Assembly (NCBI GenBank): GCA_903918755.1
Contig: CAIXFN010000046.1
Coordinates: 1-64,000 of the forward strand
Direction: 5' to 3'
DNA: 64,000 nt
Origin: an uncultured Pedosphaera sp.
GTDB lineage: Bacteria; Verrucomicrobiota; Verrucomicrobiia; Limisphaerales; Pedosphaeraceae
Shown here: positions 10,051-19,900 of the stretch, one piece after another
Layout: each line of letters begins with the position of its first letter
How positions within the stretch are numbered: the stretch's first letter is position 1
Notes under the pieces: model-generated
The model's input: the letters and a program-made list of their open reading frames with translations, nothing else
Database searches by the model: none
Told to the model about the DNA's origin: nothing
Position numbers and translations under genes: made by a program

Positions 10051-10230
10051 CCGGACAGTTAGTCCAGTTTCGGAAGTCCCGGCTTCCCCGGCCTGCCCTG
10101 CGACCTGTCCGGCATAGCTGCCTGCGAAGACGGAAGCCCCGAGTGAAGCGGGGTCGGCGCATCCGCCAACCACCTCGTTATCGCCTCTTCGGACACTTAA
10201 TCCAACTTCAGGACAGTTAATCCAGCTTCG
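10051..10230. repeat. dispersed repeat unit, copy 2
   Basis: Second copy of the unit at 9691-9838, in the same orientation, with 19-bp relatives GGACAGTTAGTCCAGTTTC at the left and GGACACTTAATCCAACTTC plus GGACAGTTAATCCAGCTTC at the right. Its interior is about 30 bp longer because of an insertion around 10102-10135; the rest is nearly identical to copy 1. Confidence 0.75.
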
Positions 10231-10396
10231 CTCCCCACGGCCCCAGGCCGGCCCGCCCCGTTCTCCCCATTCAATCCCCATTCTGCCGGCCATTTCGCTA
10301 TACAATTCCACCGGATGGCGGTAGATTTGCTGGTTGAAATCCCCGGTCGGGGAAGCATCGGGTTCCAGCGGGAAAATCGACCAGATTCATTTAAAT

Positions 10397-11749
10397 ATGC
10401 GCAATCGCAACGAAAGCAATTTTTGTGGCAGCCAGGAACACGGCGGACTCCCCAGCCGCCGCAATTTTCTTTACGTGGGCCTGCTGGGCAGCCTTGGTCT
10501 GACCCTGGGCGACTGGCTCAAGCTGGAAGCGCGGGCGGCGGAAGTCGCCGGACCGACCGCGGCGGGGAATCGCAAGGAGCCGGCGGCCCGCTCCGTGATC
10601 CAGATTTATCTGCCGGGCGGCATGGCGGCGCAGGAGAGCTTTGACCCCAAAATTTACGCGCCGATCGAATATCGGGGTCCGCTGGGATCCGTGGCGACCA
10701 AGTTGCCCGGGGTGCATTTTTCCGAGCATTTAAAGAAGACGGCTGCCATCGCCGACAAGTTGGCGATCGTTCGCTCCATGACCCATGGCGAGGCGGCGCA
10801 CGAGCGGGGGCAGCACAATATGTTCACGGGTTACCGGCCGAGCCCGGTCCTGACCTATCCCAGCTTCGGGAGCGTGGTTTCGCACGAGCTGGGGCCGCGC
10901 GAGAACCTGCCGCCATACGTGTGCATCCCCAATGAAGCGAATCCGTTTGCCGGCACCGGCTTCCTGGGTTCCTCCTACGGGGCGTTCAGCCTGGGGGCGG
11001 ACCCGGCCAATGGCAATTTTTCGGTGCGCGATCTCAAACTGCCCAACGGGGTGGATACCGCGCGCTTCGACCGTCGCCGGCAGATGCGGGCGGTGGTGGA
11101 TGAGCATTTCAGCCAGTTGGAGAAGTCGGATGTGCTCGAAGGGATGGACACCTTCTACCAGCGGGCCTACAGCCTGATCAGCTCGGACAAGGCGCGGGCC
11201 GCGTTCGCCATCAATGAAGAACCGGGGGCCCTGCGGGATACCTACGGTCGGAACGAAGCCGGGCAACGGATGTTGCTGGCGCGCCGCCTGGTGGAGGCCG
11301 GCGTGCGAATGGTGTCGCTGAGCTATGGCGGTTGGGATCACCATGACAACATCAAGAACGCGATGGCCGGGGGAATGCCGGCCTTTGATCAGGCGTTCAG
11401 CGCGTTGATCAATGATTTGGACAACCGGGGGCTGCTGCAAACCACGCTGGTAATGGTGACGACTGAATTCGGGCGCACCCCAAAAATCAACGCCACCGCT
11501 GGACGCGATCACTGGCCCAAAGTCTTCAGCATTGCCCTGGCGGGGGGCGGTCTCAAGCGCGGGTTGGTTTATGGGGCCTCCGATGCCACCGGCGGAGAGC
11601 CGGAGACCGATCCGCTGACGGTCGAAGATTTTGCCTGCACGCTTTACACCCAGCTGGGTATTGATCCGGACAAAGCCCTGATGGCACCCGGGAACCGACC
11701 GGTGCGGATTGTTTATGGTGGGAAAGTGGCGAAGGATCTCCTCGCCTGA
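10397..11749 (+). CDS. DUF1501 family protein, Tat-exported
   Basis: A 450-residue DUF1501 protein (alkaline-phosphatase-like/sulfatase-related fold, no proven activity). The N-terminus FCGSQEHGGLPSRRNFLYVG has the twin-arginine motif (SRRNFL) and hydrophobic stretch of a Tat signal, so it is folded in the cytoplasm and exported. Internal landmarks are YLPGGMAAQESFDPK, MTHGEAAHERGQHNMFTGY, SYGGWDHHDN and VTTEFGRTPKIN..GRDHWP, where conserved His, Asp and Thr residues suggest a metal site. I chose ATG 10397 because the family usually begins just before the FCG..SRR block; a TTG at 10334 would add 21 residues without resemblance. It is the first gene of a four-gene run; the next starts 20 bp downstream. 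In Planctomycetes and Verrucomicrobia DUF1501 genes commonly sit beside DUF1549/DUF1553 genes, as here. Confidence 0.9.
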   Translation: MRNRNESNFCGSQEHGGLPSRRNFLYVGLLGSLGLTLGDWLKLEARAAEVAGPTAAGNRKEPAARSVIQIYLPGGMAAQESFDPKIYAPIEYRGPLGSVATKLPGVHFSEHLKKTAAIADKLAIVRSMTHGEAAHERGQHNMFTGYRPSPVLTYPSFGSVVSHELGPRENLPPYVCIPNEANPFAGTGFLGSSYGAFSLGADPANGNFSVRDLKLPNGVDTARFDRRRQMRAVVDEHFSQLEKSDVLEGMDTFYQRAYSLISSDKARAAFAINEEPGALRDTYGRNEAGQRMLLARRLVEAGVRMVSLSYGGWDHHDNIKNAMAGGMPAFDQAFSALINDLDNRGLLQTTLVMVTTEFGRTPKINATAGRDHWPKVFSIALAGGGLKRGLVYGASDATGGEPETDPLTVEDFACTLYTQLGIDPDKALMAPGNRPVRIVYGGKVAKDLLA

Positions 11750-11769
11750 GCCGCTGGCGTAAAGGGGCC

Positions 11770-14268
11770 ATGACTAGAAAACTCCTGATCCCTTGGGTCC
11801 GCGGGAGATTGTTGCCCGTCGTGGCCCTTTTGTGGGGCATCGCCGCTGCCCGGGCGACTTCCCCGCAATTAAGCGCCACCACGCCGCTCGGCGCCCAACG
11901 GGGGACGGAAGTCGAAATTGCCCTCCACGGGGAACGGCTGGCGGATGCCCGGGAAATTCTGTGGTATTCACCGGGAATTGAAGTCCTCAAATTGGAAGTG
12001 CCCACGAATCAGGCTGCGGTGGTGAAGGTCCGGTTGAAGATCGCTGCCGATTGCCGTTTGGGGGAGCACGCCCTGCGGATTCGGTGCGCTTCCGGGATTT
12101 CCGATTTGCGGACGTTTTGGGTGGGACCTTATCCCACCGTGAAGGACACCGCTCCGAACTCCGAATTCGCGCAGGCCCAGTTGATTCCTGCCAACGTCAC
12201 GGTGGAGGGGGTGGTGGAAAATGAAGCGGTCCACTACTACCGGTTTGAAGCCCACAAAGGGCAACGGCTTTCCGCGGAAGTGGAGGGCATGCGTCTGGGC
12301 CGGTCCCAATTTGATCCGTTCGTCGCCATCCTGAATGCCGGGCGCTTCGTTCTGGCCTCCTCGGATGACACGGCGCTTTTGCTGCAAGACCCGGCCTGTT
12401 CCGTGATCGCCCCCGCGGATGGCAACTACTATGTGCAAATCCGGGAAAGCTCCTATGGCGGCAACGGCAATTGCCATTTTCGCTTGCATGTGGGCGGATT
12501 CCCGCGACCTACCGGAGTATATCCCGCAGGCGGAAAAGCCGGGGAAACTTTGAGTGTCCAGTTTCTCGGTGACGGGGTGGGGGACCTGACGCGGCAAATC
12601 AAATTACCCGAGGGACCCCGCGAGCAATGGGCCGTGTACGCGGAGCATGACGGCCAGACCGCGCCTTCGCCCAACTGGCTCCGGGTTTCGCCCTTTCCGA
12701 ATGTCTTGGAGACGGAGCCCAACGACGACTGGGAACACGCCACCGCAGCCGGCACAAATTATCCCGTGGCCTGCAACGGCATTATCAGCCGTGATGGGGA
12801 TGTGGATTGGTTCCGTTTCACCGCCACCAAAGGGCAGGTGATCGAAATCAATGTCTATGCCCGCCGGTTGCGGTCCCCGCTGGATTCGGTCCTGAGCGTG
12901 CATGACGCCAAAGGCCGGGAATTGGCCAGCAATGATGATTCCTCAGGGCCGGACAGCTACCTGCGCTTCACCGCCCCGGAGGCCGGGGATTTTCTTCTGC
13001 GCATCAGCGACCATTTGAAGAAGGGTGGGGCGGACTATGTTTACCGGGTGGAATTAACCCCGGTGGCGGAAGCGCTCACGCTGAAAGTGCCGGATGTTTC
13101 CCGGAACAACGCTCAGGAGCGCAAATCCATTGTCGTGCCCCGGGGCAACCGGTTCGCCCTGCTGGTGCAGGCGGAACGGAAGAATTTCGGCGGGGAACTC
13201 CAAGTGCAGGCAACCGGGCTTCCCGCGGGGTTGAGTTTTGCCTGCGACCAACTGGCGTCCAGTCAGAACCAGTTGCCCGTGGTTTTTGAGGCCGCCGCCA
13301 ACGCCCCCATCGGGGGCAAACTGTCCCATTTGTCGGCCCAGCCGACGAACACTTCCCAGCATGTGACCGGCGGCTTGCGCCAGGATTATGTTTTTGTGCG
13401 GGGAGAACCGGGTGATGCCATTTATTCGCAGACCTTCGTGGAAGAGATCGCGGCCGCGGTCGTGGATGAGGTGCCTTTCCGAATCAAGGTGATCGAACCC
13501 CGGGTGCCACTCGTGCGCAGTGGTGCCATGGATCTGCGGGTGCAGGTGGAACGCCAGCCAGGCTTTGATGATCCCATTACGTTGCGAATGCTGTACAATC
13601 CGCCGGGAGTGGGTTCCGCGAGTGAAGTGGTGGTGCCGAAAGGCGAAACTAACGCCCTTTACCGGCTCAATGCGAACGGCGATGCCGAACTCCGCATTTG
13701 GAAAATCGCCCTGCTGGCGGAAGCCAAGATCGGGGGATCATCCGTGTGGGTTTCCTCGCAATTGACGAGCCTGACCGTGGCCGAGCCGTTTTTAACCATG
13801 AAAATTGAGATGGCCTCGGCGGAGCCGGGACAGTCGGCCAAGGTGTTTTGCGCACTGGACCAGAAGATTCCTTTCGCCGGCCCGGCCAGTTGCACCCTGC
13901 TCGGTCTGCCGAACGCCGCCACGACCAAGGAAGCCAGCTTTACCAAAGACGACAAGCAATTGGTGTTTGAGGTGAACACCACGACGAATACACCACTCGG
14001 GCAACATCGCACGTTGTTCTGCTCGGTGACGATCACGAAAGACGGCGAGCCGATCCAGCACAGTCTGGGCGGGGGAGGGATCCTGCGGATTGATCCGCCA
14101 AAACCCGCGCCAAAAGTCACGGCTCCGCCCGCGACCGCGACCGCACCTACGCCAGCCAAGGTGACCACCCCCGCGCCACCGGTCGACAAGCCACTGACGC
14201 GATTGGAAAAACTCCGTCTGGAGCATGCGGAAAAACTCAAGCAAGCCCGCGAAGGGCAGGCAAAATGA
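11770..14268 (+). CDS. secreted protein with two bacterial pre-peptidase C-terminal (PPC) domains
   Basis: 832 residues with an N-terminal hydrophobic signal (LLPVVALLWGIAAARA) and a good Shine-Dalgarno (AAGGGG, 3 nt before ATG). Two PPC-type beta-sandwich domains are visible: about 125-240 (ending YYVQIRESSYGG) and about 314-430, which opens with the typical ETEPNDDWEHAT and has DVDWFRFTATKGQ and FLLRISD. Between and after them are Ig-like segments. The tail (about 775-832) is Pro/Ala/Thr-rich, then strongly charged and basic. No catalytic motif is seen. PPC domains usually act as binding or secretion modules; within this cluster it is probably a structural or carbohydrate-binding partner. 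Its stop overlaps the next start (ATGA at 14265), implying translational coupling. Confidence 0.85.
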   Translation: MTRKLLIPWVRGRLLPVVALLWGIAAARATSPQLSATTPLGAQRGTEVEIALHGERLADAREILWYSPGIEVLKLEVPTNQAAVVKVRLKIAADCRLGEHALRIRCASGISDLRTFWVGPYPTVKDTAPNSEFAQAQLIPANVTVEGVVENEAVHYYRFEAHKGQRLSAEVEGMRLGRSQFDPFVAILNAGRFVLASSDDTALLLQDPACSVIAPADGNYYVQIRESSYGGNGNCHFRLHVGGFPRPTGVYPAGGKAGETLSVQFLGDGVGDLTRQIKLPEGPREQWAVYAEHDGQTAPSPNWLRVSPFPNVLETEPNDDWEHATAAGTNYPVACNGIISRDGDVDWFRFTATKGQVIEINVYARRLRSPLDSVLSVHDAKGRELASNDDSSGPDSYLRFTAPEAGDFLLRISDHLKKGGADYVYRVELTPVAEALTLKVPDVSRNNAQERKSIVVPRGNRFALLVQAERKNFGGELQVQATGLPAGLSFACDQLASSQNQLPVVFEAAANAPIGGKLSHLSAQPTNTSQHVTGGLRQDYVFVRGEPGDAIYSQTFVEEIAAAVVDEVPFRIKVIEPRVPLVRSGAMDLRVQVERQPGFDDPITLRMLYNPPGVGSASEVVVPKGETNALYRLNANGDAELRIWKIALLAEAKIGGSSVWVSSQLTSLTVAEPFLTMKIEMASAEPGQSAKVFCALDQKIPFAGPASCTLLGLPNAATTKEASFTKDDKQLVFEVNTTTNTPLGQHRTLFCSVTITKDGEPIQHSLGGGGILRIDPPKPAPKVTAPPATATAPTPAKVTTPAPPVDKPLTRLEKLRLEHAEKLKQAREGQAK

Positions 14269-16919
14269 AGATGCTTCAGAAACATTTCACTGCTCCCATG
14301 CTGCCGCGCACCAGCCTTCGGACTCCTGATCTGAAGGAATCTGCAAGGCCCGCAACCATGGCCGCCCCACCCTTTTCCCCCTCTCCGCCATTCCGAATGG
14401 GGGAGAGGGCCGGGGAGAGATGGCGCCAGCAATCTCCCACGCCCGCCATTAATCCCGCCGCAGGGTCATTTGTTTCGAGCCTTTGCCGCCTGCTCATTGT
14501 TTTGCTTGGCATTGGCTTGCTGATTACGGGCCGGGTCATTGCCGGCACCGAACCAGCCGCCAGCCCACTGACCGAATTGAAGGTGTTTCCCACCAAGGTC
14601 GAACTCAACGGCAAGCGCGATCGGCAGTCGCTAGTGGTCCAGGCCATCTATGCCGACGGTACTACCCGGGATGCCACGAGCCTGGCCGCGTACTCCTTGA
14701 CCCAGAGCAACGTCGCGAAGCTCGACCAGGCGATCTTGCAACCGGTGGGCGATGGGACAACGGAGTTGAAAATCAGCTTTCAAGACAAGGCACTGATCGT
14801 ACCGGTCAAAGTGGCCAAAGCGGCGGAAGAACGCCCCATCAGTTTCAAGCTCGACGTGATGCCAGTGTTCATGAAGGGCGGTTGCAATTCCGGCGGGTGC
14901 CATGGGGCAGCCCGGGGCAAGGATGGCTTCCGGCTCTCCCTGTTTGGCTTTGATCCGGAGAGCGATCACAAACGGTTGACCACCGAATTCATCGGTCGCC
15001 GGGTGAACCTGGCCAATCCGCGCGAGAGCCTGATGCTGGAGAAATCCACGGGCAAAGTGCAGCACACCGGCGGCGAGCGGTTCACTGAGAATTCGGAGAT
15101 GTATGCCACGCTGCTGCGCTGGCTGGAGGCCGGGGTGCCGATGGATGGCCCGGCGGTGGCCCGGTGTGTGGATTTGCAGATCCAACCGCGGCAACTCGTG
15201 CTGGAAAGCGGCTCGCGGCATCGGGTGACCGTGACGGCAACCTATTCGGATGGCACCCATGCGGATGTCACCAGCATGGCGCTCTATCTTAGCAACAACG
15301 ATCCTTCCGCCAAAATATCCCCGGAAGGGATGGTGACGGCCGACGCGCGGGGCGAGGCCTTCGTGATGGCCCGCTACGCAACGTTCACAGTCGGTTCCCA
15401 GGTCATTGTGATTCCGAAAGGTCTGCAATACACCTGGTCCGGGGCCCCGGAAAACAACTACATCGATACCCTCGTCAACGCGAAACTCAAAAAACTGCGG
15501 CTCTTGCCTTCCGAACTGTGCAGCGACGCCACCTTTCTGCGGCGGGCGCAACTCGACATCACGGGCACCATGCCTTCGCCGGAGGAAGCCGCCAAATTCC
15601 TGGCGGACCCTTCGCCCAAGAAACGCGAGCGGGTGGTGGATGAATTGCTGACGCGCAAGGAATTCGTGGACCTCTGGGTGATGAAATGGGCGGAGTTGCT
15701 GCAGATTCGTTCTGCCCCGAACAAGCTCAGCTATAAGGCCGCTTTGCTCTATTACAATTGGTTGCAGGACAAACTGGCCAACAACCAGCCCATCAACCGG
15801 ATCGTCGCGGAACTGCTGACCGCCTCCGGCGGCACCTTCAAGAACCCGCCGAGCAATTATTACCAAAACGAAACCGAGACCCTGAAAACCGCCGAGAACA
15901 TTGCGCAGGTGTTCATGGGCATCCGGATTCAATGCGCCCAATGCCATAACCATCCCTTTGACCGCTGGACGATGAATGACTACTACAGCTTCGCGGCGTT
16001 CTTCCCGCGCATCGGGCGCAAGGCCGGCGAGGACCCGCGGGAAACGATTGTCTTTGCGGCCAAGGATGGCGAAGTGAACCATCCGGTGGACAAGCGGGTG
16101 ATGGCCCCGAAATTTCTCGGCGGAGCCCAACCCGATTGTGGTGACAAGGATCGCCGGGTGGAAATGGCCAACTGGCTCACCGCTCCGGAGAATCCCTTCT
16201 TTGCGCGCAACGTCGTGAACATCATTTGGTCGCATTTCATGGGGAAAGGGATCGTCGAGCCGGTGGACGATGTGCGGGCGAGCAACCCGGCGGCCAACCC
16301 GGAACTGCTGGCGGCCCTGGCCAAACAATTCGTCGAGCAGAATTTTGATTTCAAGAAACTCGTGCGGGACATCTGCTGTTCCCGCACTTATCAATTGGCC
16401 ACCGCCGTGAATGAGACCAATGCTGGAGACACGCGGGACTTTTCGCACGCGCCCATCCGTCGCCTGCGCGCCGAGGTATTGCATGATTGCCTCAGCCAGG
16501 TGACCGAGACGAAGGACAAGTTCCAGGGCCTGCCGCGCGGCGCCCGCGCGGTGGAAATCGCCGATGGCACCGTCTCCAGCTATTTCCTGACGACCTTTGG
16601 TCGCGCGAGTCGGGAAACCTGTGCCGCGAGTGAGGTCAAGACGGATCCGACTCTGAGCCAGGCGCTGCAACTTTTGAACGGGGATTTGGTACAGCAGAAG
16701 ATCGACGAGGGTGGGGTGATCAGCCGGTTGCTCAAGGAAGGCAAAACGCCGCGGCAAGTGCTCGAGAATCTGTATTTGCGGTGTTTCGGGCGGGCACCCA
16801 CAGACCCGGAATTCCGGAAGTTGGAGGAGTTTCTGGTGGGACAAAAAGATCCGGAACCGACGCTCAAGGATCTTTTCTGGGCGCTCCTCAATTCGAAAGA
16901 GTTTCTCTTCAACCATTGA
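14265..16919 (+). CDS. DUF1549/DUF1553 protein with BIG2-like domains and haem-type motifs
   Basis: 884 residues. After an unusually long N-terminus (about 70 residues, carrying a DNA palindrome) comes a membrane/signal segment LLIVLLGIGLLITG. Then follow a BIG2-like Ig domain (about 105-190), a CNSGGCH motif at Cys207, a second BIG2-like domain (about 302-385), DUF1549 (about 400-490, with LRRAQLDITGTMPSPEEA), a CxxCH motif CAQCH at Cys557 followed by NHPFDRW, and DUF1553 (about 635-880, with NPFFARNVVNIIWSHFMGKG). The family is very common in Planctomycetes and Verrucomicrobia and is exported; CxxCH suggests covalent haem, but biochemistry is lacking. The start overlaps the upstream stop; a downstream ATG at 14370 is an alternative that would remove most of the extension. 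Confidence 0.88.
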   Translation: MKMLQKHFTAPMLPRTSLRTPDLKESARPATMAAPPFSPSPPFRMGERAGERWRQQSPTPAINPAAGSFVSSLCRLLIVLLGIGLLITGRVIAGTEPAASPLTELKVFPTKVELNGKRDRQSLVVQAIYADGTTRDATSLAAYSLTQSNVAKLDQAILQPVGDGTTELKISFQDKALIVPVKVAKAAEERPISFKLDVMPVFMKGGCNSGGCHGAARGKDGFRLSLFGFDPESDHKRLTTEFIGRRVNLANPRESLMLEKSTGKVQHTGGERFTENSEMYATLLRWLEAGVPMDGPAVARCVDLQIQPRQLVLESGSRHRVTVTATYSDGTHADVTSMALYLSNNDPSAKISPEGMVTADARGEAFVMARYATFTVGSQVIVIPKGLQYTWSGAPENNYIDTLVNAKLKKLRLLPSELCSDATFLRRAQLDITGTMPSPEEAAKFLADPSPKKRERVVDELLTRKEFVDLWVMKWAELLQIRSAPNKLSYKAALLYYNWLQDKLANNQPINRIVAELLTASGGTFKNPPSNYYQNETETLKTAENIAQVFMGIRIQCAQCHNHPFDRWTMNDYYSFAAFFPRIGRKAGEDPRETIVFAAKDGEVNHPVDKRVMAPKFLGGAQPDCGDKDRRVEMANWLTAPENPFFARNVVNIIWSHFMGKGIVEPVDDVRASNPAANPELLAALAKQFVEQNFDFKKLVRDICCSRTYQLATAVNETNAGDTRDFSHAPIRRLRAEVLHDCLSQVTETKDKFQGLPRGARAVEIADGTVSSYFLTTFGRASRETCAASEVKTDPTLSQALQLLNGDLVQQKIDEGGVISRLLKEGKTPRQVLENLYLRCFGRAPTDPEFRKLEEFLVGQKDPEPTLKDLFWALLNSKEFLFNH
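14379..14409. repeat. 31-bp perfect palindrome inside the coding sequence
   Basis: CCCTCTCC-G-CCATTC, a single central C, then GAATGG-G-GGAGAGGG: arms are exact reverse complements around 14394 apart from the paired single bases at 14387 (G) and 14401 (G), which mismatch. It encodes residues about 39-49 of the DUF1549/DUF1553 protein, ahead of the signal segment. It looks like an inserted REP-type element tolerated in frame. Confidence 0.8.
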
Positions 16920-16926
16920 TTTGCTC

Positions 16927-19900
16927 ATGGGCTCACCCAGCACACGGATTTCCGCTTTAAATTGCCCCGCACGCCGGGCTGGGCGACCGGCTTTGTTTCT
17001 CTTGGCGGCGCTGGTCCTGGCGGGTTACGACCACCGGGCGGGGGCGGCCGAAAAGGTCACTTACGACGACCAGGTTACGCCCATCCTGCGCAACAGTTGC
17101 TTCAAATGCCATAATCCGGACAAGGCGAAAGGGGAATTGGATCTCACCACCTACGGGGCAGTGATGAAGGGCGGTGGTGCGGGCAAGTCGGTGGTGCCGG
17201 GTGATGCGGCAGGCAGCAAGTTGTTCAAATCCATTGCCCGGACGGAAGAGCCCTTCATGCCCGACAAGGGGCCCAAAATGTCGGATGCGGAAATTGAGGT
17301 CATCCGCAATTGGATCGCCGGCGGCTTGTTGGAGAAAGCTTCCTCCCAGGCAGCGGTTGCGAGTGGCCCAAAGATGGCGCAAATGCGGGCCACGGCCGCG
17401 GCGGGCAAGCCCGAAGGTCCCGCGGTGCTGCCGGTGGATTGGCTGCTGGACCCGGTGGGGCGGACTGAACACGAAACTGCGATTACCGCCCTGGCCGCGA
17501 GCCCTTGGTTTCCGGTGATCGCGGTCGGCGGGCAGCACCAACTTTTGCTTTACCAATCTGGGACTCGCCAACTTGCGGGCGTGCTGCCTTTTCCCGATGG
17601 CAGCCCGACCTGCCTGCAGTTCAGTCGCGACGGCCGGTTGTTGGTGGTGGGCGGGGGGCGCGGCGGCCAGTTCGGGGTCGTGGATATTTACGACGTCGCC
17701 ACCGCCGAACGGGTCGCGCGCGTCGGCAACGAATACGACGCGGTCCTGGCGGCGGACCTGAATTCCGACCAAACCGAAGTGGCCCTCGGAGGACCGGGCA
17801 AGCGGGTCAAAATTTTTGCCACTCGCACCGGCCAGTTGCTGCGGGATTTGAAGAAGCACACCGACTGGATCACTGCGATCCAATACAGCCCCGACAGCGT
17901 GTTGCTGGCGACTGGGGACCGCAACGGTGGCCTGGTGGTCTGGGAGGCGGACAGCGGGCAGGAATTATATACGTTGACGGGACATCAGTCCGCAATCACT
18001 GCGCTGAGTTGGCGGGACGATTCGGATATTCTGCTTTCCGCCAGTGAGGACGGATCGGTGCGCCTCTGGGAAATGCGGGATGGCCGGCAAGTATCGAATT
18101 GGAACGCGCACAAAGGCGGAGTTTTAGATGCCCGGTTCAGCCATGACGCTCGGATTGTGAGTTGCGGTCGCGATGAGGAAATCGCCGTTTGGGACGCCAG
18201 CGGCAAGAAACAACGGGGTTGGAAGGCGGGGGGCGAGTTGCCGGTGCGGGTGGCGTTCAACCACGATGCCAGTCAGGTGGTGGCGGGATCCTGGCAGGGG
18301 AAGGTCGGACTATGGACCACTGCCGACGGCAAGCCGGCCGGCGAGCTTTCCTCCAATCCGCCCACGCTGGCCGAACAGCTCTCCAAGACGACCGTCGAAC
18401 TGACCGAGCGGGAAGCGCGCGCCTCCAAGGCGGATGTCGCACTGGCCAGCGCTGAAGGCGAGGTCACCCGACTGAAGACCGCCCTTGGCGCACTGGATCG
18501 AAGCTCACCCGCGTTCCAGTTGTTGGCCGCCACCGCCCAATCCCGGACCGAGCAGGGAAAAGCCACCGCGGCTGCCAATCGGGCCCTCGAGAAGCGGCAG
18601 TCCCAAGCCACCAAATCGGCATCAGAATTGACCGCCTGGGAAGCCGAAGCCACGAAGTTGCAAACGGCCCTGGACAAGACGGAAAAAATCGCCGCCCCTT
18701 ATCAACAACTCACCCGGGAATTCGATGCAGCGGCCAAAAAGGTCGAGGCGGCCACCGCCAAAGCGACCGAGGCAGGCCAGGCCCTGACCAACAAAACTGC
18801 CGCGGTCAGTGCCGCAAATGCGGAATGGGGCGCGAAGATCACGGCTGCGACGGCGGCCCGTGAGAAGGCCGACGCTCCCCTCGCCGAGTTAGGGACTAGG
18901 TTGGCGACCGCGACCAAAGCGGCCATGCAAGCCCAGACGAATGCCGCTCCGGACAAAGCGAAACTGACGCAGCTGCAGGAAGCGGTGAAGCAATTGCAAG
19001 CAACGCTCGCGACCGCGGAAGCCGACCTTGCCAAGTTGGCGCAAACCGGCACCAACGCTGATCAGTCCTCACCCCAAGGGCAGGCCTTTAGCCGCCAGTT
19101 GGAAGCCGCCCATGGTCGGGTGGCCGAGTCCCGCCTGGCATTGGACAAGGCCCAGAAGGCGCTGCCTGGGTTCCAAACCGAGGCCGACAAATCAGGCGCC
19201 TTGGTGGCCAGCGCCGACGCCGAGGCGTCGAAGGCCGGTGCCGCGTTGGAAACCGCCATCCGCGATCGGGACGCCGCGCGGGCGGCTCTGGATAAGCTGG
19301 AAATTTCCCGGACTGCATCAACGGAGGCCGGGGCAAAGGAAGTCGCCGCGCTGCAGGCCGGTTTAACCCAGGCCCAGGCCGGATTATCCACGGCGAAAGC
19401 CGAACGGGATGAACTGCAAGGCAAGTTGGACAAAACTGAAAAGATGGCCCCGGCTTATCGCGAAGCGAGTCAAAACCTGGAGGCCGCGAAAAAGAAGGTA
19501 ACGGCGCTCCGCACAGCCATGGAATATGATCGGAGCGAAGCCGCGGATCTACTATCCGCCCGCGACAAATTATTGGCGGCGGCCGGCGCCTTCGATGCCG
19601 AGGCCCAAAAGACCCTCACGGTATTGCAGAAAGCGGATCCCGACTTTCAACATTTTCAGGAACTGGAGCAACAATTGGACAAGGCAAACAAGGCCGCCGG
19701 CGAAGCGAAAATCCAGGCGGGCCAGGCGCAAAAGGAACGTGACGACATCCGTAAATCTGTGGCGCAGTTGCAGGTGGCCCAGGCCCATGCCACGCTGTAT
19801 CACGCTCGCGAGTCCCTGGCGAAGCGCAAAGAAGAAGGCGACAAGGCCGCGGCGCAGAAAGTCGCCGCCGAGGAAGAGGCGGGAAAAGTGGCCAAGGATT

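Larger units (their letters stand above)
9205..10396. other. 1.2 kb non-coding island with dispersed repeats
   Basis: No frame in this interval gives a recognisable protein; the minus-strand frame at 9292-9642 is low-complexity and basic and matches nothing I know. The interval holds two copies of a repeat unit (9691-9838 and 10051-10230) and a pair of small hairpins (9919-9965), each listed separately. Confidence 0.7.

Noticed and set aside
9691-10230. CRISPR array
   Set aside because: The 19-bp motifs are unevenly spaced, and the interiors between them are shared rather than unique.
14631-16943. 770-residue open frame on the minus strand
   Set aside because: It lies wholly opposite the DUF1549/DUF1553 gene, is rich in His/Arg/Gly as expected of an antisense GC-rich frame, and shows no domain.
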